A DNA stretch of 53,081 bases from an uncultured bacterium. GTDB taxonomy: Bacteria > Verrucomicrobiota > Lentisphaeria > Victivallales > Victivallaceae. The notes beneath the pieces were generated by a model that did no database searches, was not told the origin of the DNA, and saw only the letters and a program-made list of their open reading frames with translations. The DNA lies in contig URVC01000027.1 in NCBI GenBank assembly GCA_900551245.1, forward strand, positions 1 to 53,081. Reading direction: 5' to 3'. Within the stretch, counting starts at the first letter, position 1, and every line of letters begins with the position of its first letter. The translations under genes were made by a program, and so were the position numbers. This document shows positions 24,690-32,844 of the stretch, piece by piece.

Positions 24690-25535
24690 TCATCCGTTCC
24701 GGCGGGCGGCGACGAACCGGTCGCGGCGGGTGTAGTCCTGTATCACTTCGATTCCGGCGAACGCTCCGGTTTCGGCGAGCATCCGCTCCAGGCGCGGCGC
24801 CTGCGGCGGCGAAAGTTCGAAAATCGCCCTCCCGCCCGGCGTCAGAAATCCGGCAAGATCCCGCACCGCCCGGGCGATCAGCGCCATGCCGCCGTCTCCG
24901 GCGACCAGCGCGAGGCGCGGCTCGAACTCCCGCACCTCCGGCGACAGCGCGGGATACTCCTCCTCGGTCACGTAGGGCAGATTGGCCGCGACCAGATCGA
25001 ATTTCTCCCCCGCGACGGTGGAAAAGAGGTCCGATTCGAGCAACCGGACCCGTTCCAGACAGTAACGGCGGCGGTTCCGCTCCGCCACCCGGAGTGCGGC
25101 GGGCGAAAGATCGACGCCGGTCACCGAAACATCCGGACGCATCGCGGCGACCGACAGCGCAATCGCCCCGGAACCGGTGCCGAGATCGAGCAGAGCCCCG
25201 CCCTGCGGCAGGTGACGCACCGCCCATTCGACCAGCAGTTCGGTCTCGGGGCGGGGAATCAGAACGTCGCTGTTCACCTCCAGCTCCAGATCCATGAAAG
25301 CGGCCCAACCGGTCAGGTATTGCAGGGGTTCGCGGGCGGCGCGGCGCTCCGCCAGGCGGAGGATGCTCCTCTCGAGCGGCTCCGGAACCGGCTCCTCCCC
25401 CCGGAGAAAGAGTTCGGCACGGGGGAATCCGGCGGTCTCCGCGATGAGCCGTTCGGCGTCGACGGCGGGAGTTTCCACCCCGGCGGCAAGGAACATTCCG
25501 GCCAGCTGCTGCCGCAGTTCGCGGAAACAGCTCAT
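24690..25535 (-). CDS. prmC: release-factor glutamine methyltransferase
   Basis: A 281-residue protein with an N-terminal helical domain (1-85) and a SAM-binding methyltransferase domain (LLDLGTGSGAIALSVA about 115-130; VTGVDLSPAAL). It methylates the glutamine of the GGQ loop in peptide release factors 1 and 2. The catalytic motif, normally NPPY, reads N185-L-P-Y188. The remaining blocks (PALSPEVREFEPRLALVAGDGG) are standard. The 81-residue gene upstream overlaps its start by 4 bp. Confidence 0.92.
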   Translation of the reverse strand: MSCFRELRQQLAGMFLAAGVETPAVDAERLIAETAGFPRAELFLRGEEPVPEPLERSILRLAERRAAREPLQYLTGWAAFMDLELEVNSDVLIPRPETELLVEWAVRHLPQGGALLDLGTGSGAIALSVAAMRPDVSVTGVDLSPAALRVAERNRRRYCLERVRLLESDLFSTVAGEKFDLVAANLPYVTEEEYPALSPEVREFEPRLALVAGDGGMALIARAVRDLAGFLTPGGRAIFELSPPQAPRLERMLAETGAFAGIEVIQDYTRRDRFVAARRNG

Positions 25536-25777
25536 CGCTCCGAAGCCTCCCGCACCAGGTCGGCGAACTCCTCCGGCGAGACATCCCGCAATTGTTTGCC
25601 TTTGCGGGCGAGCTTTTCGTTGACCTTGATCGCCGTTTCGGTCATCCGGTCATGGGTCTCCTCCGAGCCGCCGATCAGGCAGAAATTATCGCCGCGGGTC
25701 ACCCGTTTGTGCCCGTCCTGATTATCCAGCCCGACCCCGAGCATCATGGCGTCTCTTGTATCGTCGTTGTTCTTCAT
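25532..25777 (-). CDS. small acidic protein of unknown function
   Basis: An 81-residue protein, MKNNDDTRDAMMLGVGLDN to LVREASER. I use the ATG at 25777, preceded by aagagg; the longer open frame upstream reads into murJ and is not credible. The N-terminal half has a glycine-containing core (VTRGDNFCLIGGSEETHDRM) with one Cys; the C-terminal half is a predicted helix (TAIKVNEKLARKGKQL, then SPEEFADLVREA). No family is recognised. It overlaps prmC by 4 bp (ATGA) and is probably translated together with it, so a role in translation is possible but unproven. Confidence 0.75.
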   Translation of the reverse strand: MKNNDDTRDAMMLGVGLDNQDGHKRVTRGDNFCLIGGSEETHDRMTETAIKVNEKLARKGKQLRDVSPEEFADLVREASER

Positions 25778-25812
25778 TGCGCCTCTTTTGTTTGACGATA
25801 CTATACAGCGAA

Positions 25813-25837
25813 CCGGCGGAAAATTCCACTCCGCCGG
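25813..25837. repeat. inverted repeat between murJ and the small gene
   Basis: ccggcgga (25813-25820) and tccgccgg (25830-25837) form a perfect 8-bp stem with a 9-base loop. On the minus strand it is not followed by a T run, so it is at most a weak terminator or a processing site 44 bp after the murJ stop. Confidence 0.5.
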
Positions 25838-25880
25838 CCAAAGAAAAGTGCAAAGTGCCTCTCTTTCTCCCGAAACTCCG

Positions 25881-27488
25881 TCAGGAACGATGCCGGAGCA
25901 TCCCGAAAAATTCCCGGGGCTCCTCGGTGCGGAAGAGCAGATGCAGTCCGAAATATCCGGCGCAGAAGCAGAGCGCCAGCACGCAGAACGCCGGGAACTC
26001 CCCGACAAAGCGGAAGCTCAGATACTCCCGCAACAGCGGGTAAGCAAAGAAGAGCGGCACCCCGACCGCGAGCGAAAACAGCAGAGCCCGGAGAAACGCG
26101 CCGAACATCCTCCTCCCCTGAAGCGCAAACCCCTCCCGGTGGAGGCAGGTGAGCAGAATCGCATTGTTCAGCATCGACGAAAGTACCGTCGCCAGCGCGA
26201 TTCCCCCCTGCTTCAGCGGCCACATCAGAATCAGATTGAGCACGATGTTCGCCGCGATCGACAGGAGCGAGGAGTAGAGCGGAATCGTCATGATCTTCCG
26301 CGCGTAAAAGACCGGCAGAACCACCTTGAGCACGCAGAACGACGGGATCCCCGCGCCGTAGAAAATCGCCACCATCCGGGTGGCCAGCAGGTCGCTTTCG
26401 GTGTAGTTTCCGCCGAGGCAGAGCATCCGGATCAGCGGCTCCCAGAAGAGCACCACCCCGACCCCCATCGGGATGCAGAGAAAGTAGACGTGGCGCAGAC
26501 TGAAAAGGAGATCGCCGCACAGCTCCTCCTGATCCCCCCGGGCGGCGGCACGCGCCATCCCCGCCATCAGCACCGAACCGAGCGAGATGGCGAAGATTCC
26601 GATCGGCAGATCGACAATCCGGTCGACGTTGGTCAGCGCCGGAACCGCCTGCGGCCCGAGCCAGATGGCCAGCGTGCGGTCGACCAGAAAACTGATCTGA
26701 AGCGCCGCGCCGCCGATCATGCCGGGCAGCACCAGCTTCCAGAGCTGGCGGAGCACCGACCAGTCGGCGAAACTTTTCCGCCCGAGCAGCGGGAAGCGTC
26801 CGTACCGCCAGAGCAGCACCAGCACAAACCCGAGCTGAATCGCCCCGGAGAGCAGTACCAGCACCGCGAGGGCCGAAAGAAACTGCGGCAGCTCCTCCCC
26901 CGGCACCGCCAGCAACCGGGCGACGGCGAGTCCGCCGATCAGGAAGAGGTTCAGCAACAGCGCTCCGAGCGCGGGCAGGACGAACACCCGCCGGGTGTTG
27001 AGCACCGCCCCCACCACGCCGACCAGACAGATGAAAAACGCATAGGGCATCAGCAGCGGCAGCAGGTGGAGCGCCAGCTGAATCCGTTCGGTTCCGAGGA
27101 TGGGGAACCGTTCCGCGACGCCGGGGAGTTCCGACAAATTGCGCAGTCCGATCGCACCACCGGCGACCAGCACCACGATCAGCGCGAGAACCCCGCTCAG
27201 CACCGAAAAGATCACCGCAAGATCGCGCCGCACCTTCTCCGGACCGGCGTCGTTCTCGGTCTGGGTGACCAGCGGGATCAGCGCCGTGCCGAGCGCCCCT
27301 TCCCCGAGCAGACGCCGGAAGAGGTTCGGAATCGCAAAGGCGAGAAACCAGGCGCTGGCGACACTGCCGCCGCCCAGCACCCGCGCCTCGCACATGACAC
27401 GGACCAGCCCGAGCACGCGGCTGAGCAGCGTGGCGATCGAAACGCCGAACGAGCTTTTCAGGATGCCGAGCCGGCTCTTCTCCGTCAT
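25881..27488 (-). CDS. murJ: lipid II flippase MurJ (MviN)
   Basis: A 535-residue membrane protein with about 14 hydrophobic helices, which flips the peptidoglycan precursor lipid II across the inner membrane. Family blocks include SRVLGLVRVMCEARVLGGG near the N terminus, AFAIPNLFRRLLGEGALGTALIP, and SLGSVLMAGMARAAARGD. The arginines of the first helix and the LLGEGA block, important in E. coli MurJ, are present. The start has gggggaggtttc before it. It lies 22 bp after pdxJ in the same direction. Confidence 0.95.
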   Translation of the reverse strand: MTEKSRLGILKSSFGVSIATLLSRVLGLVRVMCEARVLGGGSVASAWFLAFAIPNLFRRLLGEGALGTALIPLVTQTENDAGPEKVRRDLAVIFSVLSGVLALIVVLVAGGAIGLRNLSELPGVAERFPILGTERIQLALHLLPLLMPYAFFICLVGVVGAVLNTRRVFVLPALGALLLNLFLIGGLAVARLLAVPGEELPQFLSALAVLVLLSGAIQLGFVLVLLWRYGRFPLLGRKSFADWSVLRQLWKLVLPGMIGGAALQISFLVDRTLAIWLGPQAVPALTNVDRIVDLPIGIFAISLGSVLMAGMARAAARGDQEELCGDLLFSLRHVYFLCIPMGVGVVLFWEPLIRMLCLGGNYTESDLLATRMVAIFYGAGIPSFCVLKVVLPVFYARKIMTIPLYSSLLSIAANIVLNLILMWPLKQGGIALATVLSSMLNNAILLTCLHREGFALQGRRMFGAFLRALLFSLAVGVPLFFAYPLLREYLSFRFVGEFPAFCVLALCFCAGYFGLHLLFRTEEPREFFGMLRHRS

Positions 27489-27510
27489 GAAACCTCCCCC
27501 AGGACGGGCA

Positions 27511-28227
27511 TCAGCCGCGGTACGCCTGCATCCGCTGGACCATCTCCCGCACCGCCTGCACCATGCCGACCATGATGGCCCGCCCGACGATCGAGTGGCC
27601 GATGTTCAGCTCGCACAGGTGCGGCACGGTCAGAATTCCGGCGATGTTCTCATAGTCGATGCCGTGCCCGGCGTTGACCCGCAGTCCGGCCGCATGGGCG
27701 AACTCCGCGGCCAGCTTCAGCCGTTCCAGTTCGGCGGCGCGCGCCTCGCCGGCCGCATTCGAATAGGTTCCGGTGTGCAGTTCGACATAATCGGCCCCGG
27801 CGGCGGCCGCGGCGGCGAGCTGCGGCTCTTCCGGGTCGATGAAACAGCTCACCACGATGCCGGCACCCTTGAGCCGGGCGACCGCCTCGCGGATCTTCTC
27901 CGGCTGACCGGCGACGTCGAGACCGCCTTCGGTGGTGAGTTCCGCCCGCTTCTCCGGCACCAGACAGCAGCTGTGCGGACGGACCCGCACGGCGATTTCC
28001 AGCATCTCCGGCGTGACCGCCATCTCCATGTTGAGGCGGTGCACCCGGGCAACAAGCGCTTCGATGTCGCGGTCCTGAATGTGCCGCCGGTCCTCGCGCA
28101 AATGTGCGGTGATTCCCCAGGCGCCGCCCTCTTCGGCGAGCAGTGCCGCCTCGAGCGGCGAAGGACGTTCCGCCAGCCGCGCCTGACGCACGGTGGCGAC
28201 ATGATCGATATTGACTCCGAGATTCAT
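27511..28227 (-). CDS. pdxJ: pyridoxine 5'-phosphate synthase
   Basis: A 238-residue TIM-barrel enzyme that closes the ring of vitamin B6 from deoxyxylulose 5-phosphate (product of Dxs, encoded at 17509) and 3-amino-2-oxopropyl phosphate. The opening LGVNIDHVATVRQAR, then AHLREDRRHIQDRD, CLVPEKRAELTTEGGLD and VNAGHGIDYENI are diagnostic. Start 28227 follows aaaggag by seven bases. It forms part of a vitamin B2/B6 cluster with ribD, ribE and ribH. Confidence 0.96.
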   Translation of the reverse strand: MNLGVNIDHVATVRQARLAERPSPLEAALLAEEGGAWGITAHLREDRRHIQDRDIEALVARVHRLNMEMAVTPEMLEIAVRVRPHSCCLVPEKRAELTTEGGLDVAGQPEKIREAVARLKGAGIVVSCFIDPEEPQLAAAAAAGADYVELHTGTYSNAAGEARAAELERLKLAAEFAHAAGLRVNAGHGIDYENIAGILTVPHLCELNIGHSIVGRAIMVGMVQAVREMVQRMQAYRG

Positions 28228-28273
28228 GACAAGACTCCTTTCCCCTCCGGTCAAGGAAGGTGAAATTTCATTT

Positions 28274-29080
28274 TCAAGCGATTCCGGCGCCGCTCCCGGC
28301 GCCATCGAAGAACAGTTCCCGCTGGATCACCTCCGGCGCGCCGCCCTCCAGCTGGGCCGCCAGCTCCGCAAGCCGGAGCCGGTCCGGCGGCCCGGAGGGG
28401 ACGAACACCAGCCGGCGCGGCACGGTGCTGTTTCCATCGGAATCCTCCGGCGCAAATGCCCGGAACGAAGCATATTCCAGCGGTTCCGCACAGCGCAGCC
28501 GCCAGTAGGAGCTGTGAAAGCGAAGCGCCTCCGGCAGACGGCTCCCCTCCGGGAACGGCTCCTCCAGATCCACCTCCAGAGCCAGCCCCAGCCGGGGATA
28601 GAGCAGGTCGCGCAACTGCCGCACGTACCGCGCCGCGTCCTCTCCGGCGGCGAAATCGATCCGCACCGGGAAGCGCAAGGTCATGCGGAACTCCTCCAGA
28701 ATTCCGTAACAGCCGCGCAACAATGTGCGCAAGTGCCGGCCGTACTCCGGCTCCGCAACGGCGCGGGAAAAATCAAAATCAGCCGTGAGCTCCGACACCC
28801 GCAGTTCCGACGCCCGGCGGCACCGTTCGCGGAAGAGCCGCATGAACTCCAGCCGCACCGGCAGATCCGCCTCCGCCACCCGGCGGGCCAGCTCCGGCGC
28901 CACCACGTCGGCGACCCCCAGCGTAAGCCCCCGCACCGGCTTGAGCAGACGCTTACGAATCGCCGCCACATCGAGCAGTTCGCCCGGAAGTTCAATCCGT
29001 TCAAACGGGGCGGGCAGAGAATCCGGCAGCTGTTCGAACGCAGTTTCGCTGCCCGGCTCGACGGCGAACAATGATTTCAT
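28274..29080 (-). CDS. unrecognised protein between ribE and pdxJ
   Basis: A 268-residue protein starting MKSLFAVEPGSETAFEQLPD at 29080, with its ATG overlapping the ribE stop (ATGA). It alternates hydrophobic strands and charged helices (PVRGLTLGVADVVAPELARR, ADLPVRLEF, SELRVSELTADFDFSR, EEFRMTLRFPVRID, YPRLGLALEVDL), which suggests a beta/alpha-barrel. I cannot name the family; no metal-binding cluster or nucleotide loop stands out. Translational coupling to riboflavin synthase hints at a link to vitamin metabolism, but it could equally be an unrelated passenger. Confidence 0.72.
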   Translation of the reverse strand: MKSLFAVEPGSETAFEQLPDSLPAPFERIELPGELLDVAAIRKRLLKPVRGLTLGVADVVAPELARRVAEADLPVRLEFMRLFRERCRRASELRVSELTADFDFSRAVAEPEYGRHLRTLLRGCYGILEEFRMTLRFPVRIDFAAGEDAARYVRQLRDLLYPRLGLALEVDLEEPFPEGSRLPEALRFHSSYWRLRCAEPLEYASFRAFAPEDSDGNSTVPRRLVFVPSGPPDRLRLAELAAQLEGGAPEVIQRELFFDGAGSGAGIA

Positions 29081-29742
29081 AGAAACCCCGCCTGACGCAG
29101 TGTCTCCATCGAAATCGACGAACCGGAGCGGCGCTCCGTTTCCCCCGCCGCACCGCCGTCGCGCAGGGCGAGCTGACGGAGCACATATTTCCCGATGAGA
29201 TCGCCCTCGAGGTTGACCAGCGTCCCCGGCGTCCGCCCGGCGAGCGCCGTCTCGGCGCGGGTCACCGGAATCAGCCGCACCGCGAACGCCCCCTTCTCCA
29301 CCCGCACCACCGTGAGAGAAACGCCGTCGATGGCGATGCTGCCCTTCTCCACCACCTCGGGTGCAAGCAGTTCGGGCAGTTCCACCACCAGTTCGAAATC
29401 CCCGTCGGCGCACCGGGTGAAGGAGAGCACCGCGGCGACACTGTCGATATGCCCGGAGACCAGGTGCCCGCCGAGCCGGTCGCCCAGCCGGAGCGCCCGC
29501 TCCAGATTGACCGGACTCCCGATCGGCAGACGGCCGAGATTGGTCCGGTCGAGGGTCTCCGCCAGCGTGAAGAATTCCAGCGTCCCGTCCGGGAAATCCC
29601 GCTCCAGCGTCAGACAGCAGCCGTTCACCGCGACACTCTCCCCGAACTGCGGCGATTCGAAGCGCCGCGCGGGACGAACCCGGATGTGTTCTCCGCTGCG
29701 TCCGACCAGTTTGCCGACCGATTCCACCAGACCCGTAAACAT
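29077..29742 (-). CDS. ribE: riboflavin synthase, alpha subunit
   Basis: A 221-residue enzyme that turns two lumazines into riboflavin and a pyrimidine. Two lumazine-binding repeats are visible: MFTGLVESVG with ESVAVNGCCLT in the first, and GGHLVSGHIDSVA with KGSIAIDGVSLTV in the second. I start it at ATG 29742, preceded by aaggag, rather than the GTG at 29751. It follows ribD by 5 bp and overlaps the next gene by 4 bp. Confidence 0.95.
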   Translation of the reverse strand: MFTGLVESVGKLVGRSGEHIRVRPARRFESPQFGESVAVNGCCLTLERDFPDGTLEFFTLAETLDRTNLGRLPIGSPVNLERALRLGDRLGGHLVSGHIDSVAAVLSFTRCADGDFELVVELPELLAPEVVEKGSIAIDGVSLTVVRVEKGAFAVRLIPVTRAETALAGRTPGTLVNLEGDLIGKYVLRQLALRDGGAAGETERRSGSSISMETLRQAGFL

Positions 29743-29747
29743 CGCTG

Positions 29748-30788
29748 TCACTCCTTGAGAAATCCGGAGATGGCGATATCCTCTCCGTAATGGGTCACCT
29801 TGACCCGGTGCAGTTTCCGCGCCAGCGCCATCGAATCGGGATCGTCACCGCCCAGCACCGGACGGCTGTCCCGCCCGCCGAGCAGTTTCGGCGCGATATG
29901 AAACTCCACGTAATCGACCACACCGGCGTTGAGCGCCGACGCGGCAAGCTCCCCGCCCCCCTCGATGAGCAGGCAGGTGATGTTGCGCAACCCCAGATGA
30001 TCGAGCAGCATGCCCCAGTCATCCGCCACGTTCAGCTGAACCAGTTCCGCGTTGCCGTCGGGGAAGTACGCCGCCAGCTCCTCCTCGTCCATGCTGCGAC
30101 TGGCGATCAGCCGCAATGGCTGGCAGGGCCAGGAGTCCGGTTCGCGCACCGTCAGCGCCGGATGATCCCGCCGCACCGTCTCGCCGCCGACCATCACCGC
30201 ATCGGCGAGACGACGGAGCTGCTGCACCCGCCGCCGCGCCTCCGGCCCGGTGATCCACTTGGACTCCCCGTCCGCCGTGGCGATTTTGCCGTCGAGCGTC
30301 ATCGCCATCTTCAGAATGACCAGCGGCCGCCCGGTGGTGATCCAGCAGAAGAAAGGCTGATTGATCTCACTGCAGGCGTTGCGCTCCACGCCGACCGTGA
30401 CCTCGATGCCGGCTTCGCGGAGCAGTTCCACCCCGGCGCCGGAGTGCTTCGGATTCGGATCGAGCGCGCCGATCACCACCCGCCGGATTCCGGCCTTCTT
30501 GATCGCTTCGGTGCACGGACCGGTCCGGCCGTGGGTCGAACAGGGTTCGAGCGTCACATACACCGTGCTGCCCGCCGGATCGATCCCATGCTTCGCCACG
30601 TCGCGCAGCGCGTTGATTTCGGCGTGCGCCTCCCCCGCCTTGCAGTGGTAGCCGCGGCCGATGATCTCGCCGTCGCGGACGATCACCGCGCCGACCATCG
30701 GATTCGGACTGGTCAATCCCCAGCCCATGCGGGCGAGCGCGAGCGCTTCGTGCATGAATTCCCGATCCGTTCTGGATGTCTCGTTCAT
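29748..30788 (-). CDS. ribD: bifunctional riboflavin biosynthesis deaminase/reductase
   Basis: A 346-residue two-domain enzyme. The N-terminal deaminase has zinc ligands in GEAHAEINAL and EPCSTHGRTGPCTEA, and the opening MGWGLTSPNPMVGAVIV. The C-terminal reductase (about 145-346) has PLVILKMAMTLDGKIA and LLIEGGGELAASAL. It carries out the second and third steps of riboflavin synthesis. Start 30788 is supported by gagaggaat. It lies 13 bp after ftsY, within the ribH-nusB-ftsY-ribD-ribE row. Confidence 0.95.
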   Translation of the reverse strand: MNETSRTDREFMHEALALARMGWGLTSPNPMVGAVIVRDGEIIGRGYHCKAGEAHAEINALRDVAKHGIDPAGSTVYVTLEPCSTHGRTGPCTEAIKKAGIRRVVIGALDPNPKHSGAGVELLREAGIEVTVGVERNACSEINQPFFCWITTGRPLVILKMAMTLDGKIATADGESKWITGPEARRRVQQLRRLADAVMVGGETVRRDHPALTVREPDSWPCQPLRLIASRSMDEEELAAYFPDGNAELVQLNVADDWGMLLDHLGLRNITCLLIEGGGELAASALNAGVVDYVEFHIAPKLLGGRDSRPVLGGDDPDSMALARKLHRVKVTHYGEDIAISGFLKE

Positions 30789-30801
30789 ATTCCTCTCGGG
30801 G

Positions 30802-31740
30802 TTATGGTTCAGAAGACGCCTCTTCACCGAAGAGCGCATCCGTAAAGTATTCCGGACTGAAGGGCTGGAGATCCTCCGGCTGTTCGCCGAGGCCGATGAA
30901 GAAGGTCGGCAGTTCGAACTCCTGATGGAGCGCGACCACCATTCCTCCCTTGCCGGTGCCGTCGAGCTTGGTCAGCACCAGCCCGGTCACGCCGGCCGCC
31001 CGGGTGAACTCCCGGGCCTGGCTGATCACGTTGGCCCCCAGCGTGGAATCCACCGTGAGCCACACCTCCTGCGGCGCTCCGGGGAACACCTTCTCCACCG
31101 AACGGCGGATTTTGGCGAGCTCCTCCATCAACCCCTTCTGGTTGTGCTGCCGCCCGGCGGTGTCGATCAGCAGAAAATCCGCATTCCGGGCGATCGCCGC
31201 CTGCGTCGCGTCGTAGGCGACGCTCGCCGGGTCCGCTCCGTGTCTGGACGAAACCACCTGACAGCCGGTCCGCTCCCCCCAGAGCTGAAGCTGTTCCACC
31301 GCCGCCGCCCGGAAGGTGTCGCAGGCGGCCAGAATCACCTTCTTCCCCTCGCCGTGCAGCCGCGCCGCCAGCTTGCCGATGGTGGTGGTCTTGCCGCTGC
31401 CGTTGACGCCGACCATCAGAATCACCGTCGGCCGCCCCGGCTCCGCATAGTGGATCTCCCGGCTCCGGGAGCTCAGAATCTCCCGGACCGTGCCGGCCGC
31501 CACACGCACCAGATCGGCATTGGTGGCGATTTCGCCGCGCTCGTAGCGGTCGCGGATGTCGCCGACAATCCGCAACGACGCGGGCACGCCGAAATCCGCC
31601 GCGATCAACAGCGCCTCAAGCTCCTCGAAGGAGGCCGCGCTGTGCGCCTTGATGCCGGTAAAGATGCCGGTGATGCTCCGCGTCACCCGGGTGGCGGTCT
31701 TTTCCAGTCCGCGCTTGAAGATGGAGAAGATCGATTTCAT
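30802..31740 (-). CDS. ftsY: signal recognition particle receptor FtsY
   Basis: A 312-residue SRP GTPase made only of the N and G domains; the acidic A domain of E. coli FtsY is missing. Motifs: MVGVNGSGKTTTIGKLA (G1), DTFRAAAVEQL (G2), DTAGRQ (G3) and TKLDGTGKGG (G4/closing). It docks ribosome-SRP complexes at the inner membrane and works with SecYEG. Start 31740 fits the opening MKSIFSIFKRGLEKT. It sits between nusB and ribD with gaps of about 10 bp. Confidence 0.96.
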   Translation of the reverse strand: MKSIFSIFKRGLEKTATRVTRSITGIFTGIKAHSAASFEELEALLIAADFGVPASLRIVGDIRDRYERGEIATNADLVRVAAGTVREILSSRSREIHYAEPGRPTVILMVGVNGSGKTTTIGKLAARLHGEGKKVILAACDTFRAAAVEQLQLWGERTGCQVVSSRHGADPASVAYDATQAAIARNADFLLIDTAGRQHNQKGLMEELAKIRRSVEKVFPGAPQEVWLTVDSTLGANVISQAREFTRAAGVTGLVLTKLDGTGKGGMVVALHQEFELPTFFIGLGEQPEDLQPFSPEYFTDALFGEEASSEP

Positions 31741-31750
31741 GAGAGCAACC

Positions 31751-32257
31751 TCACTCCTTTGCCGCTTTTTCGCCGCGCGGCGCACGCTTCAGGGTGTCTT
31801 TGACGCCGTTGAGGACGCCGTTGATGAAATTCCCGGCCGTCTCGCCGGAGTAGTCCCGGGCGATCTCCACCGCCTCATCGATGCTCACCACCGGCGGAAC
31901 CGCGTCGAAGTAGAGCATCTCCGCCACCGCAATCCGCATGATATTGCGGTCGACCAGCGAGAGCCGGTCCCAGTCCCAGTGCTCCGAACGCTTCCGGATC
32001 GTCTCATCGATCTCGTCGCGGTGAATCGCAACCGTCGTGTAAAGCTCCGTGGCGTACTCCCGCCCCTTGCGGGCGAACCGGTTCTCATGAAGTCCGTGCT
32101 CGTCGCGCACCTCGTCGAAGAAGAGGTCGAACCCGGCCGCATCCGGCAGTTCCCCCCGCATGTCACAGCGGAAAAGATACTGCATCGCCAGTTCCCGGCC
32201 GAGCCGTTTCGCGTGCGGCCGCCCCGCGGCCTGCTCTTTGTTTTCGTCGTCGAACAT
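31751..32257 (-). CDS. nusB: transcription antitermination factor NusB
   Basis: A 168-residue all-helical protein that binds boxA RNA with S10 during rRNA transcription. Family blocks are GRELAMQYLFRCD near the start, LVDRNIMRIAVAEMLYFDAVPPVVSIDEAVEIARDYSGETAGNFINGVL near the end. The pairing with ribH, 7 bp upstream, is common among bacteria. Confidence 0.94.
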   Translation of the reverse strand: MFDDENKEQAAGRPHAKRLGRELAMQYLFRCDMRGELPDAAGFDLFFDEVRDEHGLHENRFARKGREYATELYTTVAIHRDEIDETIRKRSEHWDWDRLSLVDRNIMRIAVAEMLYFDAVPPVVSIDEAVEIARDYSGETAGNFINGVLNGVKDTLKRAPRGEKAAKE

Positions 32258-32264
32258 AGGTGCC

Positions 32265-32753
32265 TTACCGGATCGCTTTGTTCAGATTGGCCATTTCGAT
32301 CGCCGCGAGCGCGGCATCGACGCCCTTGTTGCCGGCCTTGGTGCCGCTGCGTTCGATCGCCTGTTCGAGATTGTCCGCGGTGATCATGCCGTAGGTGACC
32401 GGAATTCCGAACTCCAGCCCGAGCTGGGCGAGGCTCTTCGCCACCTCGGAGTTGATGTATCCGGCATGCGGGGTCGCCCCCTGAATCACCACGCCGAGCG
32501 CGAGAACCGCGTCGAACTTCTTCTCCGACTGCAGCAGCCGCTTGACCGCGAAGGGAATCTCATAGGAACCGGGCACGTAGGCCACGCTCACCGACTCCGC
32601 TTTTCCGCCGTGGCGGACGATCGCATCCATCGCGCCTTCGAGCAGCTTGCTCACGAAAAAGTCGTTGAACCGGGCGCAGACGATTCCGAACTTGAGCCCC
32701 CGGGCATCGAGCATCCCCTCGTAAATGGTGCCCGCCACTTTGTTGTTCGCCAT
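32265..32753 (-). CDS. ribH: 6,7-dimethyl-8-ribityllumazine synthase
   Basis: A 162-residue enzyme making the lumazine substrate of RibE, usually as a 60-subunit shell. Motifs: GIVCARFNDFFVSKLLEGA, VPGSYEIPFAVKRL, ALGVVIQGATPHAGYINSEVAKSLAQL and PVTYGMITADNLEQAIERSG. The start at 32753 has ggaggtttgcg before it. There is no FMN riboswitch in the 91-bp gap upstream; a hairpin there may partly end the pheT transcript. Confidence 0.96.
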   Translation of the reverse strand: MANNKVAGTIYEGMLDARGLKFGIVCARFNDFFVSKLLEGAMDAIVRHGGKAESVSVAYVPGSYEIPFAVKRLLQSEKKFDAVLALGVVIQGATPHAGYINSEVAKSLAQLGLEFGIPVTYGMITADNLEQAIERSGTKAGNKGVDAALAAIEMANLNKAIR

Positions 32754-32803
32754 CGCAAACCTCCAGACAATATGAAATGTTCTATTCTCTTCTTATGTTC
32801 AAA

Positions 32804-32832
32804 CGGCTCCCGGCGCCGAACGCCGGAAGCCG
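32804..32832 (-). terminator. hairpin between pheT and ribH
   Basis: cggctcccggcg (32804-32815) and cgccggaagccg (32821-32832) form a 12-bp stem with one non-Watson-Crick pair and a 5-base loop, just after the pheT stop. On the minus strand only three Ts follow, so it may be a weak terminator or a stabilising end. Confidence 0.45.
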
Positions 32833-32844
32833 GACCGATCCCCG

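Noticed and set aside
25532..26008. 158-residue version of the small gene before prmC
   Set aside because: The extra N-terminal part lies inside murJ in another frame and looks like noise; ATG 25777 has a binding site.
32754..32844. FMN riboswitch before ribH
   Set aside because: The 91-bp gap is too short and lacks the conserved sequence blocks.
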